Of a stretch of 64,000 nt of DNA, positions 1 through 12,424 are shown in pieces. The DNA comes from Pseudorasbora parva. Lineage: Eukaryota > Chordata > Actinopteri > Cypriniformes > Gobionidae. Where the stretch lies: contig NC_090183.1 of assembly GCF_024679245.1 (NCBI RefSeq), forward strand, positions 19,253,707 through 19,317,706. Reading direction: 5' to 3'. The position numbers and the translations under genes are program-made. The notes under the pieces are model-generated. The model saw only the letters and a list, made by a program, of their open reading frames with translations. It did not search any database and was not told where the DNA came from. The stretch's first letter is position 1. Each line of letters begins with the position of its first letter.

Positions 1-583
1 TGGGTACTATTGAACACCACAGCGCAAGCGCTAGAAGTAAATAAAACGTCCAACGTTAGTGCATTCACACAGTTCCCAGTTCCCTGCCCTGAGCAAGATA
101 AACTTTAATTTCCCAATTTTTAAATGCTATTTATTTCTCAACCATTATCTCAAGAAGAGGAATCAGTCCATTATCACCCTTTTCGCTGTTTCTTTTTTTC
201 CCATACAAAATTTCTTTAAATAGCCTTCAAAACATAATCTGCGCGGCGCTGTATTTTCGTCCTGCTCCCGCTATTCCGCACCGCACCAGTCCGCTCGCGC
301 AAAATTCACTCCGTGCTGACCCGCTATAAATTATTTTATTCCCGACCCAGCTAAATTTAGATTTTGTTTCCAGAATCTATCTTTTAAATTTCCCTTACAG
401 AAAGAGCTGGATAGGAATTGTCCGTGCAATCATTTATTTTTCTTACAGCCTAGGCTGTAGCCTATGTCAACACCGTAACTAAAACAAATATCACAGAAAA
501 ATAGGATAAATCAAATGTGTCACTCAGAATTATAAGAAAAAATACAAACAAACGAAAACTGCTGACTTATCTACTAAAATAAA

Positions 584-587
<4 letters not shown>

Positions 588-666
<79 letters not shown>

Positions 667-692
667 TGAATGAATGAATGAATGAATGAATG
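588..692. repeat. (TA)n microsatellite followed by (TGAA)n
   Basis: About 75 bp of uninterrupted TA dinucleotides runs directly into seven TGAA units. It lies in AT-rich DNA with no gene. Confidence 0.95.
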
Positions 693-1525
693 TTCACTGA
701 CGACGACTGAATGCGTGGCCGACACAGAACAATTTAAATGGCTAGCTTATTATTTTTTATGCAAGTTATTTGTAAATTAAACGAACTGCTGTCTATTGTT
801 CATTTTCGTTAACTTCAAACGTAGGCTAAATTAAAGAGAAGTGCTTTTTCTAGCTATTGTTTATTTTTGTAATGCACGTTATAATTTGTAGCTACATTAA
901 ACACATTTATGTTTATACATATATTTTCTTGTCATGTAATTTAAAATGTGAAAATGAAAATAAATTGGTCTATTAGCCTAAGTAGGCTTTTTACAACTAT
1001 AGCCTATTTATAGACCAATAAAATAACTTAAGTTTAACATTAGAAACAACAAATTTTTATTATCAGCCAAACCAGAAGAAAACCCTTTTCTACACTTTCA
1101 TTGCGCTGAGCGGGAGAAGCTGGAGCTGGACCTGGATGGGGAATAATGCACAATAGAGACTCTGGTAAGGCCTGAGCGGGACATCATCTTCTGGGATGAG
1201 TGCATATTTCCACTGTCCGCAGCTTTGCGGGGCCGAATCGGTCGACGGCTGCATGGCATGCCATAAAAAATGCATCTGAGATGATGAGTTGAATAAAAAT
1301 AAGTAGGCCTAGGCCTACTTAAAAAAAAAAAAAAAAAAAAACTTGGACGTATATAGGCTAAATGTTTAAAATATATTGTAACAGTTACATTTAACATAAG
1401 AAATAAACTGTTAACTAATATTTGGAATTTGACCATATTTAACCGGCTACAGATTTACATGCTTATGGTCCAGCCCATCGTCGCAGGCTTTGAAGCATGT
1501 CAAAACCCAATAAAAGCTCAAAAAA

Positions 1526-1526
<1 letters not shown>

Positions 1527-1617
<91 letters not shown>
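1527..1617. repeat. (TA)n microsatellite
   Basis: About 90 bp of pure TA repeat. The open frames across it encode only Tyr-Ile runs and are artefacts. Confidence 0.95.
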
Positions 1618-1619
<2 letters not shown>

Positions 1620-2440
1620 TCCATTTCTCTTTTTAAAATCTCCTCACGAACGTCCGCTGTCAGTTGTCAGAACCTGCTAGTCCATTAACGGCGCTTGGTT
1701 CATTGTTGCCAAGTCTGGAATGGGGTTGCATTTAGGCTACTGTTGCTTTGGGGTGTTTGTAGCCTATAGTCCACAGGTTAAGTTGTCTTTACTTAAGCAA
1801 TATTTCTACTGCCCGCGCCCCGCATTTTGGGATATTTTGGCCCATTCTGGCTGTGATTCAGATACTTTTGAATAACAATTGGAGGGGTTTTATTATTCAG
1901 ACCTGGCAACCCTGTCCCTCGGTTTGCACTTCGTGCACTTTGAAGGCGTGGCCTGGTCTGGTCTTCGAAGTGCATGGCCTTCGAAGTGCGCACCCTTCAC
2001 TTTGGGACACAGCTCGTGAATTCGGACCGGAAATAGTAAACCATCCGGGAATCTTTGGAATACTCTTTTCAACATACTACGATTTGGGACATACTAATTC
2101 TATTTTCGAATACTATTTATAATGGATAGTATGTAAATTGAGACGCAGGGTCAGTGTCTGAGGACTGCAATCCCCTTTACTCCTGTGCATTTCTGGATAT
2201 TTTTTTTAAAATTATTATTATTTATTCACATTATTTATTTTATTTTGTCTACATTCTAAAGTTATTTATTTTTACAAACTGACTGAGTTTTGTGTGACTT
2301 ATGAGGCATTTAGGAGCAATGGCCACATCAGGTAAAATGAATGGCTTTCAATGGCCCTCTGCTGGTCAAAACCAGTTATTGCTTTAAAATTTATATCCAT
2401 AGGTCAAAATTCAACCACCAGATGGCAGAATTTTACACCT

Positions 2441-5400
2441 ACATTTACATTTACATTTATGCATTTAGCAGACGCTTTTATCCAAAGCGACTTACAACTC
2501 AGGAGAACAGGAAGCGATCCGTCAAGAAGAGGCAACGAAACACAAAAAGTGCCCTAAATACTAAGATTTGTACACTGCTTAGAGTAGCAAAGACCAGAAA
2601 AGGAAAGAAGAAAGGAGAAATAGAGGGGGAATTTTTTTTTTTTTTTTTTTTAATGTAAGATTAAGTGCTCATGGAAGAGATGAGTTTTTACCTGTCTTTT
2701 GAACGAAGTGAGTGATTCTGTTGTGCGTATGGAGGACGGAAGATCGTTCCACCAACCCGGAACAATGAAAGAAAAAGTTCGAGAGAGGGATTTCATGCCT
2801 CTCTGTGATGGTACCACAAGCCTTCGCTCATTAGCTGAGCGAAGGCTTCTGGTGGGTGTGTAGACGCGTAGGAGTGAGTCGAAGTATGCGGGTGCTGCGC
2901 TTGTGGAAGATCCATAAGCAAGAGTCAGGGCTTTGAATTTGATCCGGGCAGCGAGTGGTAGCCAATGCAGAGAGATGAATAGAGGTGTGACATGAGCCCT
3001 TTTGGGCTCATTGAATACAAGACGTGCTGCAGCGTTCTGGATCATTTGCAACGGTTTGATTGCACAAGATGGAAGTCCAGCCAGAAGCGCGTTGCAATAG
3101 TCAAGTCTAGAAATGACCAGGGCTTGGACAAGAAGCTGTGTTGCATGCTCCGTAAGGAACGGTCTGATTTTCCTGATATTGTGCAATGCAAACCTGCATG
3201 ACCGAGCCGTCTTCGAGATGTGGTCTTTGAAGGACAGCTGGTCATCAAAGATTACTCCAAGATTTCTGACCGACCCCGAAGGAGTAATCAGAGATGAACC
3301 TAGCTGGATGGTAAAATCGTGTTGTATGGTGGGGTTAGCAGGGAAAACAAGCAGCTCAGTCTTTGCTAGATTGAGCTGCAGGTGATGTTTTTTCATCCAT
3401 GCCGAGATGTCCGCCAGACAGTTTGAGATTCGTGCAGCTACTGTGGGATCATCTGGTTGAAATGAGAGGTAGAGCTGTGTGTCATCAGCATAGCAATGAT
3501 AAGAGAGACCATGTGCCTGAATGATGGGTCCCAGTGATGTAGTGTAAATGGAGAAGAGGAGAGGTCCAAGCACTGAGCCCTGAGGAACCCCCGTGGTCAG
3601 TTGATGTGTTTTGGATACCTCTCCTCTCCAGGCAACCTTAAAAGACCTACCTGTGAGATAGGACTCAAACCAGTGGAGTGGAGTCCCTGTGATGCCCAGT
3701 GATGAGAGGGTGGACAGAAGAATCTGATGATTCACAGTGTCAAAGGCAGCAGACAGATCAAGGAGGATGAGGACTGATGATTTGGATGCAGCTTTAGCCA
3801 GCCGCAGGGCTTCAGTAACTGACAGTAATGCCGTCTCAGTTGAGTGGGCCTTTTTGAAGCCTGACTGGTTTACGTCCAGTTGATTAGTCTGTGAGAGGAA
3901 AGATGAGACCTGGTTGAAAACAACTCTTTCAAGTGTTTTCGCAATGAATGGTAGGAGAGAAACAGGTCTGTAGTTCTCTACAAGTGATGTGTCTAATGTG
4001 GGTTTTTTAAGCAGTGGGGTTACCCGAGCCTGCTTGAATGTGGTGGGGAAGATGCCGGTGGAGAGAGATGTGTTGATGATGTGTGTGAGTGCTGGTAAGA
4101 GTGTAGGGGAGATGGCTTGTAGGAGATGTGAGGGGATGGGATCTAGAGGGCAGGTAGTGGGATGGCTGGAGAGGAGAAGCTTAGATACTTCGTCCTCAGT
4201 GAGTGTAGAGAAGGAGGAGAGAAGATGTTTGGCTGTGGAAGTGGCTGATTCAAAAGTGTGTCTGTGTGGAGGTGTGAACTGACTGCTGATGAGTGTGGTT
4301 TTGTTTGTGAAAAAATTGGCAAGATCGTCTGCAGAAAGAGAGGTGGTGGGAGGTGGTGGAGGGGGACAGAGGAGAGAGGTGAAAGTTCTGAAAAGTGTGC
4401 GTGAGTCTGAGGTGGTGTTGATTTTGTTGTGGAAATATGCGGATTTAGCTGTATGGACGTCCTGTGAGAAGGAAATGAGCAGAGATTGGTACTTACTCAG
4501 GTCAGATGGGTCGTTTGATTTGCGCCATTTTCTCTCTGCTGCCCTAAGTTTGGTCTGGTGTTCACGAAGAACATCCGATAACCAAGGGTTAGAGGGAGTA
4601 GCGCGAGCTGGCCTAGAAGACAGAGGGCAGATAGTATCTAGACAAGTGGTTAAAGTGGAACATAAAGTGTCTGTTGCAGTGTTGACATCCATAGAGGAGA
4701 ATTGTGTGGGTGACGGAAGAGAGGATGATACAACGGAGGAGAGGTGAGAGGGAGAAAGAGAACGCAGGTTTCGTCTGAAACTAACTGGTAGAGGAGGTGG
4801 AAGCATAAGAGTAGTGAGATGTATATTAAATGTGATGAAGTAGTGATCCGAGAAGTGTAAGGGTTTGACCAAAGTGTTTTCTGTAGTGCAGTTGCGTATG
4901 TAGATGAGGTCAAGTTGGTTGCCAGATTTGTGTGTGTGTGAGGTAGTAAGAAGTTTGAGATCGAATGAGGATAGAAGGGAGTGAAAATCCGTAGCATACG
5001 GTTTGTCCAGGTGGATGTTGAAATCACCAAGGATTACAAGTGGGCTGCCATCCTCAGGGAATGAGGACAGCAGCACATCTAGTTCCTCAACAAATGTGCC
5101 CAATTGACCTGGAGGGCGGTAAATGACTACAAGATGGATTTTAGCAGGAGCTGTAACTGTAATAGCATGGTATTCAAATGAGATGTTATTACAGAGAGAG
5201 GTGTGGGTTGAGTATTTCCAATTGTTTGTGATAAGAAAACCTGTACCTCCACCTCTGCCAGTGTGGCGAGGGGTGTGTGAGAAGGAGAAATTGTTAGAGA
5301 GAGCAGCAGGTGTTGCTGAGTCTTCTGGACGGATCCAGGTCTCAGTCAAGGCCAAGATATTCAGATTGGAATGAGTGGCGAAGGCTGGAATGAAGTCAGC

Positions 5401-6125
5401 TTTGTTTACAGCTGACTGACAATTCCATAGACCCAGAGAAAAGGAGGGAGGGATATTAGTAGAGGAAGGAATAAGACGCAGATTAGCAGTGTTGCGCTGC
5501 CGTCTGCGTCTGATAGTGGAGCGAGGGGTAGAAATAGTGTGTATGTATTGAAAGCACATTGTGAGAAGAGAGAGAAGGAGAAAGAGGATAGAGAAATAAA
5601 TAAATACTTAAGTGCGTTCTTGGTGTTCGTTCTACGGTGGAGTCGATCGTAGGTCGAGTCGAAAACGAATGTCTTTACACTTGTCGGTCTTCACACGAGG
5701 CGGCTAAACACAAGGCCTGAACGCTCCCGCTGACGCTACCGCGACAGCGCTGACACGCTTATTAAATACACACTGATCACTGCTTGAGGGATAGCAGGTG
5801 TGGACGCTTTTATAATTATCCCAAAGATTAATCAACGCAACGGTCTGCCAACGACTCAAATCGAAACCAAACTATCACTCACTACCTGTGCTAAAAGCCA
5901 ACAATTATTATTTAATAACGGCTGGTGATTGCGTACAGCGCGCTTCAAACTGCCCTGGTTAAAGTGCAATTTGTGAGTAGCTCACGGAACAAAGTTATGA
6001 ATAAAAAGAATAAGTGCAGAAACGAAAATGTATCTTCCTTCTAGTAATTAAAACACCAAGCAATACAGCAAATACAGAGTATTTCGGATAGACTTACTTG
6101 CGATTCGAGCTCCTTCTCTGACCGA
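2441..6125 (-). mobile_element. L2-clade non-LTR retrotransposon (LINE), apparently near full length
   Basis: The element reads on the minus strand. Its 3' end (2441 upward) has a short direct-repeat tail of the ACATTTACATTT type, then the stem-loop sequence conserved in fish L2/UnaL2 tails (around 2461-2495, GCAGACGCTTTTATCC then AAAGCGACTTACA). A single long ORF fills the body (2650-5559), and a moderately GC-rich leader runs to about 6125. The 5' boundary is an estimate from where the composition changes. No target-site duplication was found, which is common for L2. The intact ORF and retained tail suggest a recent insertion. Confidence 0.85.
2650..5559 (-). CDS. L2 LINE ORF: apurinic endonuclease plus reverse transcriptase, 969 aa, intact
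   Basis: This protein would nick target DNA and reverse-transcribe the LINE RNA by target-primed reverse transcription. Residues about 40-250 form an exonuclease-endonuclease-phosphatase domain: Asn46 in WNCQS, Glu73 in LTETW, Asp179/Asn181 in LGDFNIH, and Ser237-Asp238-His239. The reverse transcriptase spans about 500-800. It has Asp601 and Asp607 in LDLSAAFD, the GVPQGSVLGPLLF block (657-669), and the catalytic Tyr-Ala-Asp-Asp at 690-693. There is no internal stop or frameshift, and the length suits a single-ORF L2 element. A proline run near 399-404 lies in the linker between the domains. The assigned start is the first Met of the open frame; a later start is possible. Several spurious plus-strand frames overlap it. 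Confidence 0.9.
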   Translation of the reverse strand: MCFQYIHTISTPRSTIRRRRQRNTANLRLIPSSTNIPPSFSLGLWNCQSAVNKADFIPAFATHSNLNILALTETWIRPEDSATPAALSNNFSFSHTPRHTGRGGGTGFLITNNWKYSTHTSLCNNISFEYHAITVTAPAKIHLVVIYRPPGQLGTFVEELDVLLSSFPEDGSPLVILGDFNIHLDKPYATDFHSLLSSFDLKLLTTSHTHKSGNQLDLIYIRNCTTENTLVKPLHFSDHYFITFNIHLTTLMLPPPLPVSFRRNLRSLSPSHLSSVVSSSLPSPTQFSSMDVNTATDTLCSTLTTCLDTICPLSSRPARATPSNPWLSDVLREHQTKLRAAERKWRKSNDPSDLSKYQSLLISFSQDVHTAKSAYFHNKINTTSDSRTLFRTFTSLLCPPPPPPTTSLSADDLANFFTNKTTLISSQFTPPHRHTFESATSTAKHLLSSFSTLTEDEVSKLLLSSHPTTCPLDPIPSHLLQAISPTLLPALTHIINTSLSTGIFPTTFKQARVTPLLKKPTLDTSLVENYRPVSLLPFIAKTLERVVFNQVSSFLSQTNQLDVNQSGFKKAHSTETALLSVTEALRLAKAASKSSVLILLDLSAAFDTVNHQILLSTLSSLGITGTPLHWFESYLTGRSFKVAWRGEVSKTHQLTTGVPQGSVLGPLLFSIYTTSLGPIIQAHGLSYHCYADDTQLYLSFQPDDPTVAARISNCLADISAWMKKHHLQLNLAKTELLVFPANPTIQHDFTIQLGSSLITPSGSVRNLGVIFDDQLSFKDHISKTARSCRFALHNIRKIRPFLTEHATQLLVQALVISRLDYCNALLAGLPSCAIKPLQMIQNAAARLVFNEPKRAHVTPLFISLHWLPLAARIKFKALTLAYGSSTSAAPAYFDSLLRVYTPTRSLRSANERRLVVPSQRGMKSLSRTFSFIVPGWWNDLPSSIRTTESLTSFKRQVKTHLFHEHLILH

Positions 6126-6522
6126 CGCGCTTCTCCTAACCTAACACTAGATCAATATCCAGAAACAATTTAAATTAAATTTGGATTATAATTTTAGTGA
6201 TTTTTTCATTAAAAAAATGATATTTCACATGCTAGCTTATGGTGTAGTTACGTATTATTGTGATAAATATGTACAAAAGTACTTCAAATCTCGCAAAACA
6301 CAGGATTAATGTATAGACGAGAAGTAAACAAAAAAATGATATATTATTTGTATTATTGTAAATGTATATATTTTTTGCAATTACAGTTTAAATTTTGGGG
6401 TCACACAGACCCCAAAGCCAACATTTGTAAACAGGAATGAGGACCACTCTAAGGAGAAAACATATGTTGTCATAACTTATTGAACATATAATTTTTTACA
6501 GTGTAGCATTTCAAATGTCTGT
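6126..6522. other. AT-rich spacer, nothing recognised
   Basis: The stretch between the LINE 5' end and the outer inverted-repeat element contains no frame or repeat that I can assign. Confidence 0.5.
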
Positions 6523-7269
6523 GGGTCATTCCACGAAATCTGTGCCTTTTCAACTTTTAATTTAAATATAAATTTAAATATAAAATAAGTTTAATATGTT
6601 TTAAAAAAATATGCATGAAAAGAAGACAGCTTAAAATGACAAGAAATTCTATTGTGCCATCTCATGCTATGATTTTTATTTTATTTTATGATTATTTACT
6701 TACCTCATGTTTGGATATTTTTGTCATCCCTGTTACAGACACAAGCGTTACTATATACAGTAGTTTTAATTTGAATTATGTTATAGTTTTAACGTTTTTA
6801 GCAGTATTTTAGTCCCTCTTTTCAGTTGAATTGTTTCAAATTTTGGATAATTTTTTTATCTTATATTTGTCATTCGGTTGACCAAGAATTTACACATTTT
6901 AGAGAATGATCACATGCCAATTAAAAAAATATATATACATATTTTCAAGATAGATATTAAAAGAAGGGCTTTTTCCAAAATACAATGTTGATAGGTTTAC
7001 AATGGAAAAACTTGGAAGGCCTTTTCAAATATAATTGTAATATTTTTATGAAATTAATGACAGTAACAGGATGGACATCATAGTAACAGGACTAACCAGA
7101 GTAACAGGGATGACAGGACACACATTCTTTAGCATACACTACACATATTTGTTTACAAAATATTGTAAACTTTTTAAATTGCATTTTTTTTTTTTTTTTT
7201 TGCACTTACTTGGCATAGTTGTATTAGTGAAGCACATTACATTTTGAAGATATCTAAAATTTTGACTAC

Positions 7270-7446
7270 CATATAGGAAAAAAAATATGGTAGTCAATGG
7301 AGGGCGATATCCGCTTGGTTACAAACATTCTTCCAAATATATTCCGTTGTGTTCAGGAGAACAAAGAAACTCATACAGGTTTGAAACAACTTGAGGAACA
7401 CGAGTGAATGATGACAGATTTTTCATATTTGGGTGAACTATCCCAT
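7270..7446. mobile_element. Right-end fragment of a short cyprinid-type DNA element
   Basis: The stretch ends in TTTGGGTGAACTATCCCATTAA, close to the inverted end (GGGTGAACTAACCCTTTAA) of the complete TTAA element at 35220-35801. It contains a typical internal run with GAACAAAGAAACTCATACAG. The matching left end is absent or too diverged to see. Confidence 0.5.
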
Positions 7447-7463
7447 TAAATCAAAGAACAACC

Positions 7464-7814
7464 TGTAATGGCAAAATAATTAACTCCATCGCTTCACTGA
7501 ATAAGAGAAAAACATTAGCCAATTATAATTATAAAGGTTTATTTAATAAAAAAGTTTCTTGCAAGAAAGAGGCACGGTTGATGCAACCACAAGGCCACAC
7601 CAAGCGTACACTGACGTCATAACAGAAGTCACAATCTCTTATACTGTTGACAGCATCCTCCCCTCTCAGTACATTTCCATACAGGCCGTTGTTTAAGTCA
7701 GGATGCCACGTAGCCCATGTATAGCTCATAGTACACATATGTCATGTACTGCATATCTCACACCATGGGAAGGTAAACATATGGCTATACCAAGATTTGC
7801 ATTTTGCCACAACA
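7464..7814 (-). repeat. ERV 3' LTR
   Basis: This 351-bp LTR matches the copy at 16466-16816 with about four substitutions and no length change. Inverted TG/CA termini and the 4-bp AACC duplication outside support a true LTR. Confidence 0.9.
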
Positions 7815-7827
7815 CTCCCCCCTTTTT
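7815..7827 (-). promoter_or_regulatory. ERV polypurine tract
   Basis: On the minus strand the sequence immediately before the 3' LTR reads AAAAAGGGGGGAG. This is the standard position and composition of the plus-strand DNA primer. Confidence 0.8.
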
Positions 7828-9059
7828 ATCACATGTTGATAAACAAAGATTAAAAATGTAAATCATCAAAAATGTAAACACTTTAAAAGTTAAATGTTAA
7901 AATTCAAACTAAATCTAAACTTAAGATTAATGCTAAATTTTATAAATTTAGAAATAAAATCAGACTTGAGCAAATGCTCTTATATTATTAAATTAATGCT
8001 GATTAAATGAATTAAACTAAAAAAGTTATTTAAAATCAAACTAATATTAAACTTAAAAGTTAAAGATTAAATTTTATTTATCTAAAATCAACCTAATTCA
8101 AAACTAAAGATTAAACATGACGACAATAAAAATGACAATAAAATATAAAAATTGAAATAAAATACAATCAATAATTCAAGCAAATTCAAGTCACATCACA
8201 CTTATACCCTTCCTCTCTGATTTTCTCATAAGTGGTCACCCTCTCGAATTTGTGAAGGAAGTTAGAAAATATGCAAAAGACTTTTTTTGCGAGATATAGT
8301 CTCTATTTTCATAGCAAGCATAGTATAGTCTAAAGTCAGAAGAAAAAATTAATCCAAGTAATTCCCTAATCCTTAGGGTTCTTGTCATTAGGCTTATCTA
8401 AATCGTCAGTCATATCATAAAATTCGTCCATCCATTTTCATATTCATAATTTACCGTCACTTTAGCCATTTGAGGTGATACTATTGATCTATTGATGTCA
8501 CCAGTCTTCTTACCAGTCCTGCTACTCATTGAAAAACACATGGTAAACACATCAATGTCAAACAATTACAGCCATGATTGGCAATACAGTGTATCCTAAC
8601 ATCCCTCTAGGCTTGCTATCCACCCAAACCACGTGTCATCAGTTCCACAGGTTCCTTCACTGCCATTCTCATGTGATCAATAACGTTTGTGATGTTACTG
8701 CTGTAATCTGGAATTTCAAAAACAACATGACAGTCCCAACATTTTTCAAACTCTCCCTTTTTCTGTTGTTCACATATCTAAACTAATTCACTTCCTCATT
8801 CACCATTGTTGAAACATATTTAGTGCTGTTAGCTATTGCTAGTACAGTCCACGCCAACCCATTGCTTTAGTTTATAGTCACTGCTGTTCCCGTTTGGAGT
8901 GTGTGGGCTACTTTTGAGCACACATCAAGGATGCTCGGATCGCTTATCACTAGCTCTTGAAATTGTCACTGGTTTTCGACTTTTCACAGAAACAGTAGTT
9001 TGATATCTTTCAATAGGCTCTAACTTGAATGTTGGCTCTCTCAATACCACTCTTGGCAG

Positions 9060-10960
9060 ATGTTCCTGCTCCTCTATCGATCATGGCAGGTGATGTTTAT
9101 GTTTGACCTCTGCCCGCACCGACATGTGCTTCCTGTTGCTCTCCTCTCGGCTCCTCCTCCTCGGTCACCGCTGGGACCTTTCTGCAATGGCTTGCATGTA
9201 CCCATGTCGCTCTTTCTGCGACCTGATGGCGGTGTGTGTCGTCAACAGCACCACGAAAGGTCCTAGCCACCTTTTCACCTTCCAGCTCCTCCTCAGGGTC
9301 GAATCACCACAAAATCACCCAGTTCGATATTGTATAGAGGAATTTCTGCTGGCTTTCCCTGAGTCGCCTTTACCTGCACACAGATGTTAGATAACACAGA
9401 CACAGACACAACACATTTCCTTTCAATAGTTCAACAAACACACTCTCACACAGATCTGTGGATGGAAGCTGTTGTTTACCCCCTTTCATGCCCATAAAAA
9501 AGTGGTTCTCCAAAGACTATTTCAAACGGACTTAAATTTGCTTTGGGTCTTTTTCTCATTATCATGTACATAAACACACTTGGTAGGGCCTTTACCCATG
9601 TGAGTCCAGTGTCCTCACAGCATTTTGCCAATTTGTTCTTTATTTTTGTGCTTTCTCGCTCTACGGCTCCTCCTTAGGCCGAATGGTAACTGCAGTGTGT
9701 TCTCATGTCTATTCCTAAAAACTGACCCACTTGTTTGATTTCCTCATTCACGAAATGTGTTCCGTTATCTGAACTGATCTTTTTTTGGAATTCCCCACCT
9801 GGGAATGATTTCAGTCAGCAAGGCCTTTGCCACTGCTGCTGCGTCTTGTTTAAAGGTTGGGAATACCTCTACCCATTTTGACCACATGTCAACCATCACC
9901 AGGCAGTATTTCTTACCATCACATGGACTCAACTCAATGAAATCCATCATGAGGTACTCGAATGGCTCTTCTACCGGTGGGTGTGATGCCAAAGGCATTT
10001 TTACTCCCCTTGCCACATTGTATGCGTTACAAATCACGCATCTGTTACAAAAACTTGCAGCGTACGTTGTAAACTTCTTTGTGAACCACATGTCTTTCAT
10101 TTGCAATATCATCCCCCCTTTGGCTGCATGGTCTTTCCCATGTAGCCACTTAGCATAATGATGAAAGAAATTTCGAGGTAAACAAGGCTTGCCATCTTCA
10201 ATCAACCACACATCATCACAGTTGTTTTCCCGCTGTCGTGCCGAAAATCTGCATTCTCTGTAAGGAGGACAAAGCATTTGTGTTTATTTCAGATACCAAA
10301 AGACACTCTGGTTCTTTTGGCTTCGTTGCCGCCGCGGACTTCGCAGCGTCTGCTCTCACATTGCCTGTTGAGATAAAATCTTTGTTGTTAGTATGCGCTG
10401 CGCATTTACAGATAGCAAGTTGTTTTGGCAAGAGGATAGCATCTAGAAGAGAAGAGACAAGAGAAGCATTCAGAATTGGACGTCCATCAGATTTCAGAAA
10501 TTTCCAGTTTCCACAACGCCCCAAAATCATGCGCTACCCCAAACGCATAACGCGAATCTGTGTAAATCGTTACACATTTCTCTTCCATTAATTTGCACGC
10601 TTCAATCAGAGCGACAAGCTCTGCCGCTTGAGCCGAATAATTGTGTGGCAAGCTGCCCGAACGCAAAGTGTCAAAGTTGGTTGTGACCGCGTAACCCACT
10701 TTGCTTAAACCTGTTTGTGCATCTCTGTAAGCAGAGCCATCCACAAAGAGGACATTGTCACAATTTTCGAGAGGTGTGTCCAAAAGGTCAGGACTCGGGG
10801 TACACACCTGTTCAAGCGCTGTTATGCATCAGTGGTGCTCCTCGCCATCCTCCTCCGTTGGCAGGAGTGTGGCGGGGTTCAGCACTGTGCAACGTTTCAC
10901 GGTGATGTTTGGCATGTCAAGCATAATCGTGTGATACCTCAACCATCGTGTTGCTGACAA
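9060..10960 (-). pseudogene. Broken ERV pol: RNase H and integrase
   Basis: Read from high to low coordinates, this holds the end of a connection domain (about 10930-10830), RNase H, then integrase. RNase H (10807-10487, continuing in another frame to about 10216) keeps DGSA, a Glu in AAELVAL and TDSRYAFG. Integrase (10277-9765) keeps the zinc-binding His-His-Cys-Cys set (HGKDH and CNRC) and the first catalytic Asp in MMDF. After a frameshift in an A-run near 9781-9787 the SDNGTHF motif follows, then a stop close to where the catalytic Glu is expected, then a C-terminal region with a GDFVVIRP strand. At least three frameshifts or stops are present, so it is inactive. Order and motifs fit a gamma/epsilon-type retrovirus. 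The reverse-transcriptase core expected upstream was not found. Confidence 0.85.
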
Positions 10961-11138
10961 ATGGTATGTCTTCTTTCAACAGTGATTCAAACACTGGTTC
11001 AATACCCAAAATTGCCTCAATTTTCAACATCATATTTGTCTTTTTCACGTGTGTGTTTGTCAATTGTGGTTACAATTCACTTTACTTCAATTTCATGCTC
11101 ACAGTCAGAATTAAAACCCCCCAAATTCTCACTGTATC

Positions 11139-12424
11139 TCAAAGTGTCATTGACCTTCCTCCAGTCACACATTCCCCTGCTATCAAATAGAGAGGAAGCT
11201 GCATTTCTGACAAGTTCACTGAAACCGCACACACTTTCTCATTCCAATACATTTGATCAACTTTCAAAAGGTCTTTTTCTACCTCAAACCATTTGTTTTC
11301 ATAAAATTGATCCCTCTTTGTTACGATATGTGATGTGCAATGTAAATCATCAGGCATCATAAAATCTGTCTCATCAGACTGCATTTTATTTTGCCCCAAT
11401 TCACAAATAGTTTTAGCCCACTCAGGTTCAGTTATGTGCCATTTGTAAACCCATTTTGGTTCTGTTTTCAGAAAATTTTGTTCACCCTCTCTTACCAGCA
11501 CACAAGAAGGGTCTGCTATCATTTCCAAATTTAATTTGCACTTGATATACATCCTCAATCATTTATGATCAAAATGTTTTAATGTTGAAAAACTTTTCAT
11601 CAAAACTATGTAATTATCCATTCATTACATTCAATCAGCTCTTTACACAATTATTTTCCAAATCACTCTTCAACCCCATGTTATTTGCAAAACGTTCAAA
11701 ATCTATTAATTAAGATTTCCTTTAAAGTACCCTTTATCTTTCAACGGCTCATCCATTAAACCTCTTTAGGTGTATGCTCCAAATTACCAAAATCTTAAAC
11801 CTCTTGATTCCTGTCATCTGAGAGTGATACTAGACCAACTTAGCACTTAAACCAATTTTCTTTTAAATGATTTTACCAAGAACTTACAAATTTCTATGGT
11901 TTTTATAAAGTATCCAAATTTGTCATTATTCATCTTTGGGGCTCTTTCTCTTGTCCCATTATTCCTCTATCAAATACTTAGTCTGCCACTGCACCTTGTG
12001 ATCATTCTTGTTTAGGTATCACTTATCTCTTCTGCTCTGCACACACCAAAATATTATTGTCCTTATATTAAAATCCCAGTCACACAGAAAGCCTAACAGC
12101 CCTATTTTCTTTTACATTCATTTTAATTCTCTATATTAATCAAATGTCTTTCTTCTCTTCTGAGGAAGCATACAAATAAAACTTTTTAGCGGTTCTATTC
12201 TCTCGTTCGCCCTCCATTATTTCAGAATTGTGATGGAGTCTCTGGATAATTTCAATAGTGACTTCAGCCAATCTGTCACTTTGTCTCTGCTTCAAGTCTA
12301 TAACTTTTACTAATCCAGGATATAATTCAACATCATAAATAACAAAAGTAGTCATAACTACCCTTAACAGACAGAGCTGGATATCAATCCACTTAAAGCT
12401 CGTCCCAATGTTTGTCTGGATCAT
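11139..12424 (-). other. Unassigned minus-strand ORFs inside the ERV
   Basis: Two open frames (11558-11139, 139 aa; 12424-12140, 94 aa) lie where reverse transcriptase would be expected, but show none of its motifs. The first is rich in Trp, Glu and Lys and resembles a real decayed protein rather than random sequence. The second is charged toward its C-terminus. I do not recognise either. They could be gag-derived, an unusual accessory gene, or captured sequence. Confidence 0.3.

Larger units (their letters stand above)
1..2440. other. Gene-free AT-rich flank
   Basis: No exon was recognised. The stretch holds two long TA microsatellites, a 20-bp A-run near 1321-1340, and a short repeat-like piece around 1918-2140 where the motif CTTCGAAGTG recurs. 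That piece looks like DNA-transposon debris, but its ends could not be placed. Open frames here are short or run through the TA tracts. Confidence 0.6.

Noticed and set aside
1429..1688. Open frames with Tyr-Ile runs
   Set aside because: They are translations of the (TA)n microsatellite; the same applies to 20793-21269 across the aanat intron.
3989..4747. Plus-strand frames over the LINE
   Set aside because: They are antisense shadows of the intact minus-strand reverse-transcriptase ORF.
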